DNA of 10,779 bases from Bacteroidales bacterium (lineage in GTDB: Bacteria; Bacteroidota; Bacteroidia; Bacteroidales; UBA1556), in NCBI GenBank assembly GCA_029935325.1, contig JAOZKO010000047.1, positions 1 to 10,779 on the forward strand, read 5' to 3'. The first letter of the stretch is position 1, and each line of letters begins with the position of its first letter. The notes beneath the pieces are model-generated. The model searched no databases. It saw nothing but the letters and a program-made list of their open reading frames with translations, and was not told the DNA's origin. Made by a program: the position numbers and the translations under genes. Positions 1-7,696 of the stretch are shown piece after piece.

Positions 1-2012
1 AGGAAAAAATAGTCACAGATTTTGTTATCATCGGATTAATGTTTGCCCATTATAATACTAATAAAATAGATGATGAGTTCTCGGAACGAGTTTATACAAT
101 TTTTATTGAGAGGCTTGATTATACCAAGAAGTTTCTTTTACAAGAGGATATTACTCAATTGGAGCAATACAAGACTAAAATTGATGATGAGATAAATGAG
201 CAGAAAAGCAATTTTCTTATATTAGCAAATAACTTAATCACAAAAAGAATTGAGGAAGCTGAGGCATATTATAGCGAAATACTGGCAAATCCATTTGACT
301 TTGATTTGAAGGAATCCATAGAATTGGATGATGAGAAGAACGATTTTGCAGTAAACAAAGAAGCTTTAAAGGAGTCTTGGAGAAAGTCATTGAAATACCA
401 AGTGATGGTTGAGTTAAACACTCATCTTGAAATTCAAAAAAAGGCAAAAGAAAAAAATGATACTTCTGTTGTTCAAAAAGACTTTGCAGAACTAGAAAAA
501 AATGCTAGAGCAAAAGTTGAGAAGCGAAATAAGGATTACTTCCATCGTTTGAAACAATTGGAACATAAGGATAGATATGCAATATATATGAATGCTATTT
601 CCATGTCATTTGATCCACACACAAATTATTACCCACCAAAAGACAAAGAAGATTTTGATATTGCAATGAGTGGTCAGCTGGAAGGAATTGGCGCTACTCT
701 TCAGGAAAAAGATGGTTTTATAAAGGTTGTACATATTGTTCCGGGCAGTCCATCGTATAAGCAAGGTGATTTGAAAGAAGGTGACCTTATATTAAAGGTG
801 GCACAAGGAGATGAGGAAGCATTGGATATTACTGGAATGAGACTTGATAAAGCTGTTCGATTTATTAGAGGAAAAAAAGGTACTATTGTAAAGCTTACTG
901 TAAAGAAGGTTGATGGTGAGATTACTATAATTTCTATTTTACGCGATGTGGTTATTATTGAAGAGACCTATGCAAAGTCAGTAATTGTAAAATCTCCTGA
1001 TTCTGAAAAGAGGATTGGTTATATTTTCCTTCCATCTTTTTATGTTAATTTCAATGAGAAAGATGGTGGCCGACGTTGCTCCGATGATGTATTGAAAGAA
1101 ATAAGAAAGCTTAAACAAGAAAATATTGATGGTTTAGTAATTGACCTAAGAAATGATGGTGGCGGATCATTACCAGATGTGGTTAAAATGGCTGGGTTCT
1201 TTATTAAGGAAGGGCCAATAGTTCAGGTGAAGCAAAAAACTGGCAATGCACAAGTACTTGCCGATACTGATCCTAATGTATATTATGATGGTCCAATGGT
1301 GGTAATGGTGAATTCCAATAGCGCCTCTGCATCTGAAATATTTGCTGCAGCATTGCAAGATTACAATCGTGCAGTAATTGTAGGTGGGCAACAAACCTTT
1401 GGAAAAGGAACGGTTCAGAGGTTCATTAACTTAGATGATATTGTAAATTCACAATTAAACCCTTACAAACCGTTTGGCGCTTTAAAACTAACCTTCCAGA
1501 AGTTTTACAGAATATCTGGTGAGTCAACGCAATTAAAAGGTGTTGTGCCTGATGTAATTCTTCCTGATAATTATATGTTTATTGATTATGGCGAACGAGA
1601 AATGGATTATCACTTACCATGGGACAAAATTAATGCTGCAGACTTTGTTTCTAGCAATAAGCTTACTGATAAAAAATCGATTGTAAAATCCAGCAAATCA
1701 CGTATTAAAAAAAGTGATAAATTTAAGCTGATAAGCAAACAAGCAGAAGCTATTAAAAAGTATAGAAAACAAACTATAATTACTTTGAATCTTGAGGAAT
1801 ACAAAAAGTTATTGTCCGACAGAAAAGAAGAGAATAAACAATATAAGGAAATTCATACTGATACAAATCTAGTGCTTATTGCACCACTACAGGCTGATTG
1901 GCAATTTATTGAAAAAGACTCAATAAAAGTACGTACTGCTAAAGATTGGCATAAAAAATTAAGCTCAGACCTTTATATTAGAGAAAGTATTGAAGTTATA
2001 GAAAATTTATAA
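1..2012 (+). CDS. prc: Tail-specific (C-terminal processing) protease Prc, S41 family, 5'-truncated by the window
   Basis: Periplasmic serine protease that recognises and degrades or trims proteins from their C-terminus. The reading frame is open from base 3 to the window edge, and the ATG at 39 falls inside the family's conserved N-terminal helical domain (HYNTNKIDDEFS aligns with HYRQFALDDAFS of E. coli Prc), so the real start and signal peptide lie upstream. Counting from the ATG at 39: helical N-domain to about 200 with DPHTNYYPP at 192-200, PDZ domain about 210-300 (LEGIGATLQ, PGSPSYKQGDLKEGDLIL), S41 catalytic core about 325-510, and the C-terminal Prc extension to 657. The Ser/Lys dyad is intact: Ser430 in SASASEIFAAA and Lys456 in TFGKGTVQ, with Asp441 in QDYNRA matching E. 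coli Asp441. The oxyanion-region motif DLRNDGGGS is present at 369-377. Its stop is one base before cysH, so the two are probably co-transcribed. Family assignment is very secure; substrates are unknown. Confidence 0.97.
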   Translation, partial: EKIVTDFVIIGLMFAHYNTNKIDDEFSERVYTIFIERLDYTKKFLLQEDITQLEQYKTKIDDEINEQKSNFLILANNLITKRIEEAEAYYSEILANPFDFDLKESIELDDEKNDFAVNKEALKESWRKSLKYQVMVELNTHLEIQKKAKEKNDTSVVQKDFAELEKNARAKVEKRNKDYFHRLKQLEHKDRYAIYMNAISMSFDPHTNYYPPKDKEDFDIAMSGQLEGIGATLQEKDGFIKVVHIVPGSPSYKQGDLKEGDLILKVAQGDEEALDITGMRLDKAVRFIRGKKGTIVKLTVKKVDGEITIISILRDVVIIEETYAKSVIVKSPDSEKRIGYIFLPSFYVNFNEKDGGRRCSDDVLKEIRKLKQENIDGLVIDLRNDGGGSLPDVVKMAGFFIKEGPIVQVKQKTGNAQVLADTDPNVYYDGPMVVMVNSNSASASEIFAAALQDYNRAVIVGGQQTFGKGTVQRFINLDDIVNSQLNPYKPFGALKLTFQKFYRISGESTQLKGVVPDVILPDNYMFIDYGEREMDYHLPWDKINAADFVSSNKLTDKKSIVKSSKSRIKKSDKFKLISKQAEAIKKYRKQTIITLNLEEYKKLLSDRKEENKQYKEIHTDTNLVLIAPLQADWQFIEKDSIKVRTAKDWHKKLSSDLYIRESIEVIENL

Positions 2013-2013
2013 T

Positions 2014-2724
2014 ATGGAATTATTGATAAAAGAAAACCTTGGAGCAATAAATGCTCTTCTAAAAGGGAAATCAGCGGAAGAAATAATTGCTTATTTCCTA
2101 AATAAATTGGGTGACAAAATTACTTTTGGAACAAGTATGGGAGCTGAGGATCAAGTGATAACTGAGATAATTTCGAAAATAGATTTATCTGCTGAAGTTT
2201 TCACATTGGATACTGGTCGTTTATTTCCTGAAACCTATGACTTAATTGATAGTACTGCTAGAAAATATAAGATTAAAATAAAGACATACTTTCCTGAAAA
2301 AGATGATATTGAGAAGATGGTATTTGAAAATGGAATTAATTTATTTTATAATTCCATTGAATTGCGTAAGCATTGTTGTCAGCTTAGAAAATTAGATCCT
2401 CTTAAAAGAGCATTAGTTGGAAAGAAAGCTTGGTTTACTGGCTTACGCCGCAGTCAATCCGTTACACGCGTGGATATGCAAATAGTAGAATGGGATAATA
2501 ATAGTAGTATGTTTAAAATAAACCCATTGATAGACTGGTCGGAAAAAGATGTTTGGGATTATATTAAATCTAAAAAGATTCCTTATAATATATTGCATGA
2601 CAAAAACTATCCAAGTATTGGCTGTCAGCCTTGCACTAGAGCTATTGAAGATGGTGAAGATGTAAGAGCTGGTAGATGGTGGTGGGAAAATCCTGACACT
2701 CGAGAGTGTGGATTGCATGAGTAA
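2014..2724 (+). CDS. cysH: Adenylylsulfate (APS/PAPS) reductase, CysH family, Fe-S type
   Basis: Cytoplasmic enzyme of assimilatory sulfate reduction that reduces activated sulfate to sulfite using thioredoxin or a similar donor. The 236-residue length is normal. An adenosine-nucleotide-binding PP-loop is seen as TSMGAEDQ at 40-47, followed by TLDTGRLFPETY at 64-75 and GLRRSQS at 143-149. Four cysteines in CC (121-122) plus CxxC (204-207) are the [4Fe-4S] ligands typical of enzymes that use APS, and the C-terminal ECGLH carries the catalytic Cys232. From family knowledge this cluster signature favours APS reductase (1.8.4.10) over the cluster-free PAPS enzyme, though some Fe-S members take both. 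The ATG follows the prc stop in the string TAATATG, which suggests translational coupling; no clear Shine-Dalgarno is visible. No other sulfur-assimilation gene (cysD, cysN, cysI) is in the window, so its pathway partners must be elsewhere. Confidence 0.95.
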   Translation: MELLIKENLGAINALLKGKSAEEIIAYFLNKLGDKITFGTSMGAEDQVITEIISKIDLSAEVFTLDTGRLFPETYDLIDSTARKYKIKIKTYFPEKDDIEKMVFENGINLFYNSIELRKHCCQLRKLDPLKRALVGKKAWFTGLRRSQSVTRVDMQIVEWDNNSSMFKINPLIDWSEKDVWDYIKSKKIPYNILHDKNYPSIGCQPCTRAIEDGEDVRAGRWWWENPDTRECGLHE

Positions 2725-2727
2725 TTT

Positions 2728-2790
2728 GGAGTTCGGAGTTTGGAGTTCGGAGTTTGGAGTTCGGAGTTGGGAGTTGGGAGTTTGGAGTTA
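2728..2790. repeat. Tandem heptanucleotide array, nine copies of GGAGTTN
   Basis: Nine uninterrupted 7-base units GGAGTT plus a variable last base, read on the + strand as C, T, C, T, C, G, G, T, A. The first six bases are identical in all copies, and the first five copies alternate C/T, giving a 14-base higher-order period. The array starts 3 bases after the cysH TAA and ends 9 bases before the stop of the converging minus-strand gene, so it fills nearly the whole 75-base gap. It contains no inverted repeat and no T-run, so it is not a standard intrinsic terminator, yet it sits where both transcripts would end. Heptanucleotide short tandem repeats are known in other bacteria such as cyanobacteria; the role here is unknown. 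Confidence 0.95.
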
Positions 2791-2799
2791 TTCTACAGT

Positions 2800-3447
2800 T
2801 TAATCATCTTTCTTTTTAAACTTTCCATCGTTCCAAGCCTTAATAAACTCGGCCCAAGCGAATGGATTTAGCCATTGATTTGGCATATATTGCCCGTTCC
2901 AATAAGCTTTATCAGCATAATTCTGCATTTGATAACGATGGTTCATAGCTCCATCCATTGCTAGATTTTCGCCCCTTTCTTTCATTTCTTCAATTGCCAA
3001 ATTTTTCATTGCCCTATCATAATCATCCTCTGGCACATTATGATGAATAATTGCATATTCCAAAGATTCTATTGTTGGCCACGGATATATGACCGTCTCA
3101 GTTAGCAGCATAGTATCTGTTTGCAACATCTGAAAAAGAGAATACCTTGTTGAACTGAGAGTATCGGAGATAAAATATTCTGATGTTCGATAACCAATAG
3201 AGCTAAATATAATTGTATCGCCTTTATGAGCTACAAAGGAAAAGAAACCATAAAATCCGGTTACTGTACCCATTGAAGTTCCTTTTATACGAATATTTAC
3301 AAAAGGTATTGGCTTTAGGCTATCACCCGTTACTACAACTCCTGAAAACTGAATTACACTATCATCTGCCAATGCTTGTGCTCTAAGCTCTGATTGAGAA
3401 ATTATCAGGAAACCCAAAAGAATGAAAATGTATTTATAGCTTGACAT
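2800..3447 (-). CDS. Secreted carboxypeptidase-regulatory-like domain protein of unknown function
   Basis: A 215-residue exported protein. Residues 1-24 look like a signal peptide with hydrophobic core IFILLGFLII and likely cleavage near LRAQ-A. Residues about 33-115 read as a CarboxypepD_reg-like beta-sandwich, the fold that also begins Bacteroidota TonB-dependent transporters: FSGVVVTGDSLKPIPFVNIRI, GTVTGFYGFFSF and DTIIFSSIGYRTSEY follow its usual pattern. There is no lipobox and no T9SS-type C-terminal sorting domain that I recognise. Residues about 118-215 are a separate, probably helical, aromatic-rich tail (WPTIESLEYAII, NPFAWAEFIKAW) ending in the charged run KFKKKDD; I cannot assign it. 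The ATG at 3447 lies 65 bases downstream of the preceding OmpA-domain gene, and no -7 promoter motif is apparent between them, so it is probably the last gene of that operon. A structural or adaptor role at the outer membrane is inference. Confidence 0.85.
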   Translation of the reverse strand: MSSYKYIFILLGFLIISQSELRAQALADDSVIQFSGVVVTGDSLKPIPFVNIRIKGTSMGTVTGFYGFFSFVAHKGDTIIFSSIGYRTSEYFISDTLSSTRYSLFQMLQTDTMLLTETVIYPWPTIESLEYAIIHHNVPEDDYDRAMKNLAIEEMKERGENLAMDGAMNHRYQMQNYADKAYWNGQYMPNQWLNPFAWAEFIKAWNDGKFKKKDD

Positions 3448-3512
3448 ATGTATGTAACAACTTTTATTGCTAATTATTATATAATTCTATTTAGTACGTT
3501 TTCTTGCTGGCA

Positions 3513-5564
3513 CTATTTACCGGTGATTTTAATTTCAGAGCGCCTGTTTTGTTGTCTGCCATTCTCGGTATCATTATCTGCAATAGGCATAGAAAAACCA
3601 TACCCTTTTGTTTTAAAGCGATCTGATGATATTCCGTTCTTTACTAAATAATTCACAACCGCATTTGCTCTTTTTAATGATAATTCCTGATTATACTCTT
3701 CGTCACCTACGTTGTCGGTATGCCCACTTATTTCCAATGTTAATTTTGGATATTTATTCATCAAATCAATAAGTCGTTTAAGCTCTGCTTTCGACTCCAT
3801 ATTTAAGTTTGCCTTTTTATACTCGAAAAATATATTCTTCAAAGCTATTCCATTACCAATTTCTATACGTTGCAATTGAATATTTCTTACTTCTTCCTGA
3901 TAGGTTTCCGATTCTGGAATAATAAAATTCTCAGAATAAAATAAGTAACCTTCTACACTAATAGCAAGGCCGTAGTTATGCCCGGATGGTAATGATATTA
4001 AATACTTTCCACTTACACTATTAGACTGAAAAGATGCTAGAACTTCCCCCTCTTCATTATCAATTAGTTCAATTGAAGCCTCAAGTGGTTTCTGAGTTAT
4101 TTCATCCGTTACAATTCCCTTCAAAAGCATCAGCTGACTATTTCGCATATTAATAGTACTTTCTATCTCTGCAGCCTGAAGTTCAAGGGAATTAGAAGCT
4201 ATTAGTGGGTCTTCGGTAGTATATACTGGCTCTTTCTTTGGCCCTAGGAATGTAATTCTATAAATATCTTGATCACCCATACCCTCCTGGCGATTACTTG
4301 AAAAATATGCATTTTGCCCAGAAGCACCGATACTAAAAAACACATCAGGATCAGGAGAATTAATTGGATACCCCATATTTATTGGCTTAGCCCATTGTCC
4401 GTCTTCAAATACTGCTTTATATATATCAAAGCTACCCATTCCTTTGTGCCCCTCGGAGCTAAAATAGATAGTTTTTCCATCAGCTTGTACAAAAACGGCA
4501 ATTTCATCAAATGATGTATTTATCACATTTCCCAAGTTAATAGCTGCCCCCCAATTTCCATTATTATCCTTATCGGTATAGTAAATATCCTTTCCGCCAT
4601 AACCTCCAGGCCTATTACTCACAAAGAACAATCGTTTGCCATTAAACGAATATGAAGCTGAAGATTCCTGATAATCTGAATTTATTGGTTTTGGGAAAGG
4701 CAAGGGTTTTGTCCACTTACTACCCTTATTTTTACTCCAATATATATCACCACTATTATCATCGCGATAAATAAGTAGTGTTTGTCCATCGGGTGCAATT
4801 CCTACCACTGCATCATGATTTACAGTATTAATAGGTTTTCCAATATTCTCAGCTGGCATCCACATTTTATCCTTCTGATGGCTCAAATATGCATCTTCAA
4901 AATACATCATATCAAAAGGGCTTCTATTTCCGCCCAAAGTATTTGGTCGTCTGGAAGTATAGAATATCATACTTTCATCAATATTAACAACAGCACCATA
5001 ATCTGGATACTCACCATTAACAGTTGGACCTAGGTTTTCAATAAAAACTCGTATGGGATTCTCAACCAATATCTTCCCTGTTTTACACTCTTCAATATAC
5101 CTATTGATATCATCGAGTTGAATAGCCGCACTTTTGGGGGACAAATTATCTCTATAGATTTTATAATTAAGTATAGCCTTGTCGAATTGCAAATCTAGAT
5201 GATAAGCCTTAGCAATATATAAATCTAGTTCACTATCTACTTTTGGATTTATTTTTTTTGCAGCAAATAAATATTTAAATCCTTCAGAAACCGGTTTAAC
5301 ATCAAGGTAGCATCTGCCGATTTTATAATTTAGCAAAGCATTATTAGGATTAAAGCTTTGTGCTTTAAGGTAAAAACTTAGTGATGCTTCAATATTTGAT
5401 CGACCTAGATTAAAGTAATAATCCCCATCCTCAATATTAGTTAAAGCAACTTTTAGCTCCTCCTTCTGCTGTGGAAAATTAGCTTTCGAAAATTCAATAT
5501 TAGATTGAGAATAAGCTATAAAAGTAAAGCTTAGCAATCCTAATAACAATCCAAATTTAAACAT
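3513..5564 (-). CDS. OmpA-family protein with TPR, PD40 propeller and CRD domains (second tandem paralogue)
   Basis: A 683-residue exported protein, expected in the periplasm or on the inner face of the outer membrane, bound to peptidoglycan. From the ATG at 5564: signal peptide 1-19 (hydrophobic LLLGLLSFTFI, cleavage near AYS-Q), TPR-like helices about 42-150, WD40-like PD40 propeller about 185-445 with repeated blades such as FFVSNRPGGYGGKDIYY and YFSSNRQEGMGDQDIYR, a carboxypeptidase-regulatory-like domain about 480-550 (LKGIVTDEITQKPLEASIEL), and an OmpA C-terminal domain about 570-683. The OmpA peptidoglycan-contact pair is kept: Asp617 in HTDNVG and Arg632 in LSLKRANAV, spaced as Asp271/Arg286 of E. 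coli OmpA. The open frame extends 4 codons further to a TTG at 5576, but the ATG sits one base after the upstream stop (TAATATG) and gives a cleaner signal peptide. The domain order is that of PorE of the type IX secretion system; unlike PorE it lacks a lipoprotein cysteine. T9SS involvement is not shown. Confidence 0.93.
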   Translation of the reverse strand: MFKFGLLLGLLSFTFIAYSQSNIEFSKANFPQQKEELKVALTNIEDGDYYFNLGRSNIEASLSFYLKAQSFNPNNALLNYKIGRCYLDVKPVSEGFKYLFAAKKINPKVDSELDLYIAKAYHLDLQFDKAILNYKIYRDNLSPKSAAIQLDDINRYIEECKTGKILVENPIRVFIENLGPTVNGEYPDYGAVVNIDESMIFYTSRRPNTLGGNRSPFDMMYFEDAYLSHQKDKMWMPAENIGKPINTVNHDAVVGIAPDGQTLLIYRDDNSGDIYWSKNKGSKWTKPLPFPKPINSDYQESSASYSFNGKRLFFVSNRPGGYGGKDIYYTDKDNNGNWGAAINLGNVINTSFDEIAVFVQADGKTIYFSSEGHKGMGSFDIYKAVFEDGQWAKPINMGYPINSPDPDVFFSIGASGQNAYFSSNRQEGMGDQDIYRITFLGPKKEPVYTTEDPLIASNSLELQAAEIESTINMRNSQLMLLKGIVTDEITQKPLEASIELIDNEEGEVLASFQSNSVSGKYLISLPSGHNYGLAISVEGYLFYSENFIIPESETYQEEVRNIQLQRIEIGNGIALKNIFFEYKKANLNMESKAELKRLIDLMNKYPKLTLEISGHTDNVGDEEYNQELSLKRANAVVNYLVKNGISSDRFKTKGYGFSMPIADNDTENGRQQNRRSEIKITGK

Positions 5565-5565
5565 A

Positions 5566-7677
5566 TTATCGAGCAATTACTTTAAATTCTGTTCTACGAT
5601 TTTGTTGACGTCCATCCTTAGTTTTATTATTAGCAATAGGTTGCTCTTCTCCGTAGCCCTTTGCAACTAATCTGTCTTTTGATATTCCATTCTTCAAAAG
5701 ATAATCAACCACTGCATTAGCTCGTTTCTCACTAAGAGTTTTATTACTACTAGCTTTTCCCACATCATCAGTATGACCTGAGATTTCAAGTTTTAGAGAT
5801 GGAATATCATTTAGTAACTTCAAAAGATTCTGCAATTCTGTTTCTGAGGATTCAGTTAAAACAGCTTTGCCAGTGGCAAAAAATACATTCTTCAAAACTA
5901 CTTTACTACCAACTTCAATACGTTTTAACTTAATATTTTTAACTATCTCTTTATACCCTTTGGTTTTATCAATAACAATATTATCGGAATAGAATAGGCA
6001 ATTCTCAGCTTTCACAGCAATACCATAATCTTTACCTGAAGGCAGTGAAACTAGGTAATTACCTGTTTGCTCATTGGAATTAAATGTAGCAACAACTGTA
6101 TTTGTAGAATTATCAGTTAATTCTATTTGAGCAAAAATAGGCTCGTCGGTAAATTCATCTGATATTATTCCTTTTAATACTGTAAGATTCAGTTTCTGAA
6201 TATTAACAGGAGAATCCATTTCTGGTAATGCAGCACCGTATTTTCTAAAAGCTAATAATTCGCCATCCATATTATCAGATACAGATTTACTATCACCCAT
6301 AAATGTAAGCATATAGATATCGTGCAAACTTGAATCTGTTTTTGAAGATGCAACATAGGCTCTTGCACCATCAGCAGTAAGGCTGTAGAGCACATCATTA
6401 TCGGGTGTATTTATTGGATATCCCAAATTTATTGGGTCACTCCAAACACTATCAATATAAGTGATTTTAAAAATATCTAAACCACCCATGGAATTATGAC
6501 CATTGGAAGTAAAATAAAAAGTTTTACCATCAGGCATTGCAACGAAGGTCATCTCATCATAAGCAGAGTTTATTTTAGACCTAAGATTCTCAGGCAAACC
6601 CCATTTAGCTTTTTCGTCTAATGAACTTTTATAAATATCATGTCCACCATAGCCACCTTCTCGGTCACTAGAAAAGTATAAATTCATATTATCATATGAA
6701 AAGCTTGCTGAAGCTTCATGTGCTGGAGTATTGATAAACTTATTTAATTTTTTTGGTTTCAACCAGTTATCACCTTCTCTTTTACTTATGTAAAGATCTC
6801 CATTCCCATTACTACGATATACCACAAGCATACTTGCATCTGCTGAAAGACCTGCTGCAGCATCATGCGCAGAAGAATTTACTGGTTTTCCCAAATTCTT
6901 GGCCATAGACCAATTTCCATTACTATCTTTTACTGAGAAATAAATATCCTCAAAATAATCTCCATTATGATCTCGCCCACTACCAATATTGCCTGGTCGA
7001 CGACTAGTGAAAAACAATAAGCTATCATTGGTACTTACTATTGGTGCATACTCAAGATAGGGTGTATTAATATTAGTATCTAATATATCCAAAAAGCCAG
7101 CAACAGGGTTAGCAACCATTTCTTTTGCTATTTCACATTCCTTAATACACTTTTTTATTTTTTTACTCATTGTATTTAACTCATCGGGTGATAAGCTTTT
7201 ACGGTAATCTTCAAAAAATGTAATTGCAGAATCAAACTCATAATTCAAATGATAGATTCTTCCTAAATAATAATATGCTTTAAATTCTGTAATACTATCT
7301 CTATCAATAACTAGCTTCAAATACTCTGCAGAACTCTGATATTCCTTTAATTGGAAATACGAATAAGCTATTCTGTAATATAAAACTTCGCTGGAGTCAC
7401 CAAGTTCTTCAGCTTTTTGGTAAGCAATTATCGCCTTATCATATCGTTTCATATCGGCATCAAACAATTGATTACCCGATTTGATATAATTAAGTATCAA
7501 TTTTGTTGTATCGCTTAATTTTTCCTTCTTAACCTTAGCTTTCTTTTCAACAACCTGAGTAGTATCATTAACTTCTTCAACTTGAGTTGAATCAATATTT
7601 TGAGCAATTATAGACTCAAATGAAAAGACAAAGATTAACAGTAATGCTAATGTGATATTTTGTGTGTATTTCTTCAT
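5566..7677 (-). CDS. OmpA-family protein with TPR, PD40 propeller and CRD domains (first tandem paralogue)
   Basis: A 703-residue exported protein with the same architecture as its downstream neighbour. Residues 1-25 form a signal peptide (ALLLIFVFSF core, cleavage near IIAQ-N) with no lipobox. A Lys/Glu/Thr-rich linker spans about 28-58, TPR-like repeats about 62-160 (RYDKAIIAYQKAEELGD, LKEYQSSAEYLKLVIDRD), the PD40 propeller about 205-460 (LYFSSDREGGYGGHDIYK, FYFTSNGHNSMGGLDIFK), the carboxypeptidase-regulatory-like domain about 500-566 and the OmpA C-domain about 590-703. The peptidoglycan pair is Asp637 in HTDDVG and Arg652 in SEKRANAV, and the end carries the conserved GRQQNRR. The linker and the CRD-OmpA half match the paralogue almost position by position, indicating an old tandem duplication. 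It starts 19 bases after the TPR gene and ends one base before its paralogue's ATG, which argues for one transcript. Likely role: scaffold linking peptidoglycan with outer-membrane partners; the partner is unknown. Confidence 0.94.
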   Translation of the reverse strand: MKKYTQNITLALLLIFVFSFESIIAQNIDSTQVEEVNDTTQVVEKKAKVKKEKLSDTTKLILNYIKSGNQLFDADMKRYDKAIIAYQKAEELGDSSEVLYYRIAYSYFQLKEYQSSAEYLKLVIDRDSITEFKAYYYLGRIYHLNYEFDSAITFFEDYRKSLSPDELNTMSKKIKKCIKECEIAKEMVANPVAGFLDILDTNINTPYLEYAPIVSTNDSLLFFTSRRPGNIGSGRDHNGDYFEDIYFSVKDSNGNWSMAKNLGKPVNSSAHDAAAGLSADASMLVVYRSNGNGDLYISKREGDNWLKPKKLNKFINTPAHEASASFSYDNMNLYFSSDREGGYGGHDIYKSSLDEKAKWGLPENLRSKINSAYDEMTFVAMPDGKTFYFTSNGHNSMGGLDIFKITYIDSVWSDPINLGYPINTPDNDVLYSLTADGARAYVASSKTDSSLHDIYMLTFMGDSKSVSDNMDGELLAFRKYGAALPEMDSPVNIQKLNLTVLKGIISDEFTDEPIFAQIELTDNSTNTVVATFNSNEQTGNYLVSLPSGKDYGIAVKAENCLFYSDNIVIDKTKGYKEIVKNIKLKRIEVGSKVVLKNVFFATGKAVLTESSETELQNLLKLLNDIPSLKLEISGHTDDVGKASSNKTLSEKRANAVVDYLLKNGISKDRLVAKGYGEEQPIANNKTKDGRQQNRRTEFKVIAR

Positions 7678-7696
7678 ATCTCTTTAAATTAAAAGG

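Noticed and set aside
39..41. ATG at 39 as the true start of prc
   Set aside because: The frame is open upstream to base 3 and residues before and after the ATG align inside the conserved N-terminal domain of Prc, with no signal peptide, so the gene starts before the window.
3448..3651. Short + strand frame overlapping the gap and the OmpA gene end
   Set aside because: It lies mostly antisense to the conserved OmpA C-terminal domain and its translation has no recognisable features; a shadow frame.
2800..7677. T9SS sorting domains or a complete type IX secretion locus
   Set aside because: No C-terminal sorting domain, no PorP/SprF-like barrel and no Gld/Por core gene is seen; only the domain order of the OmpA proteins recalls PorE.
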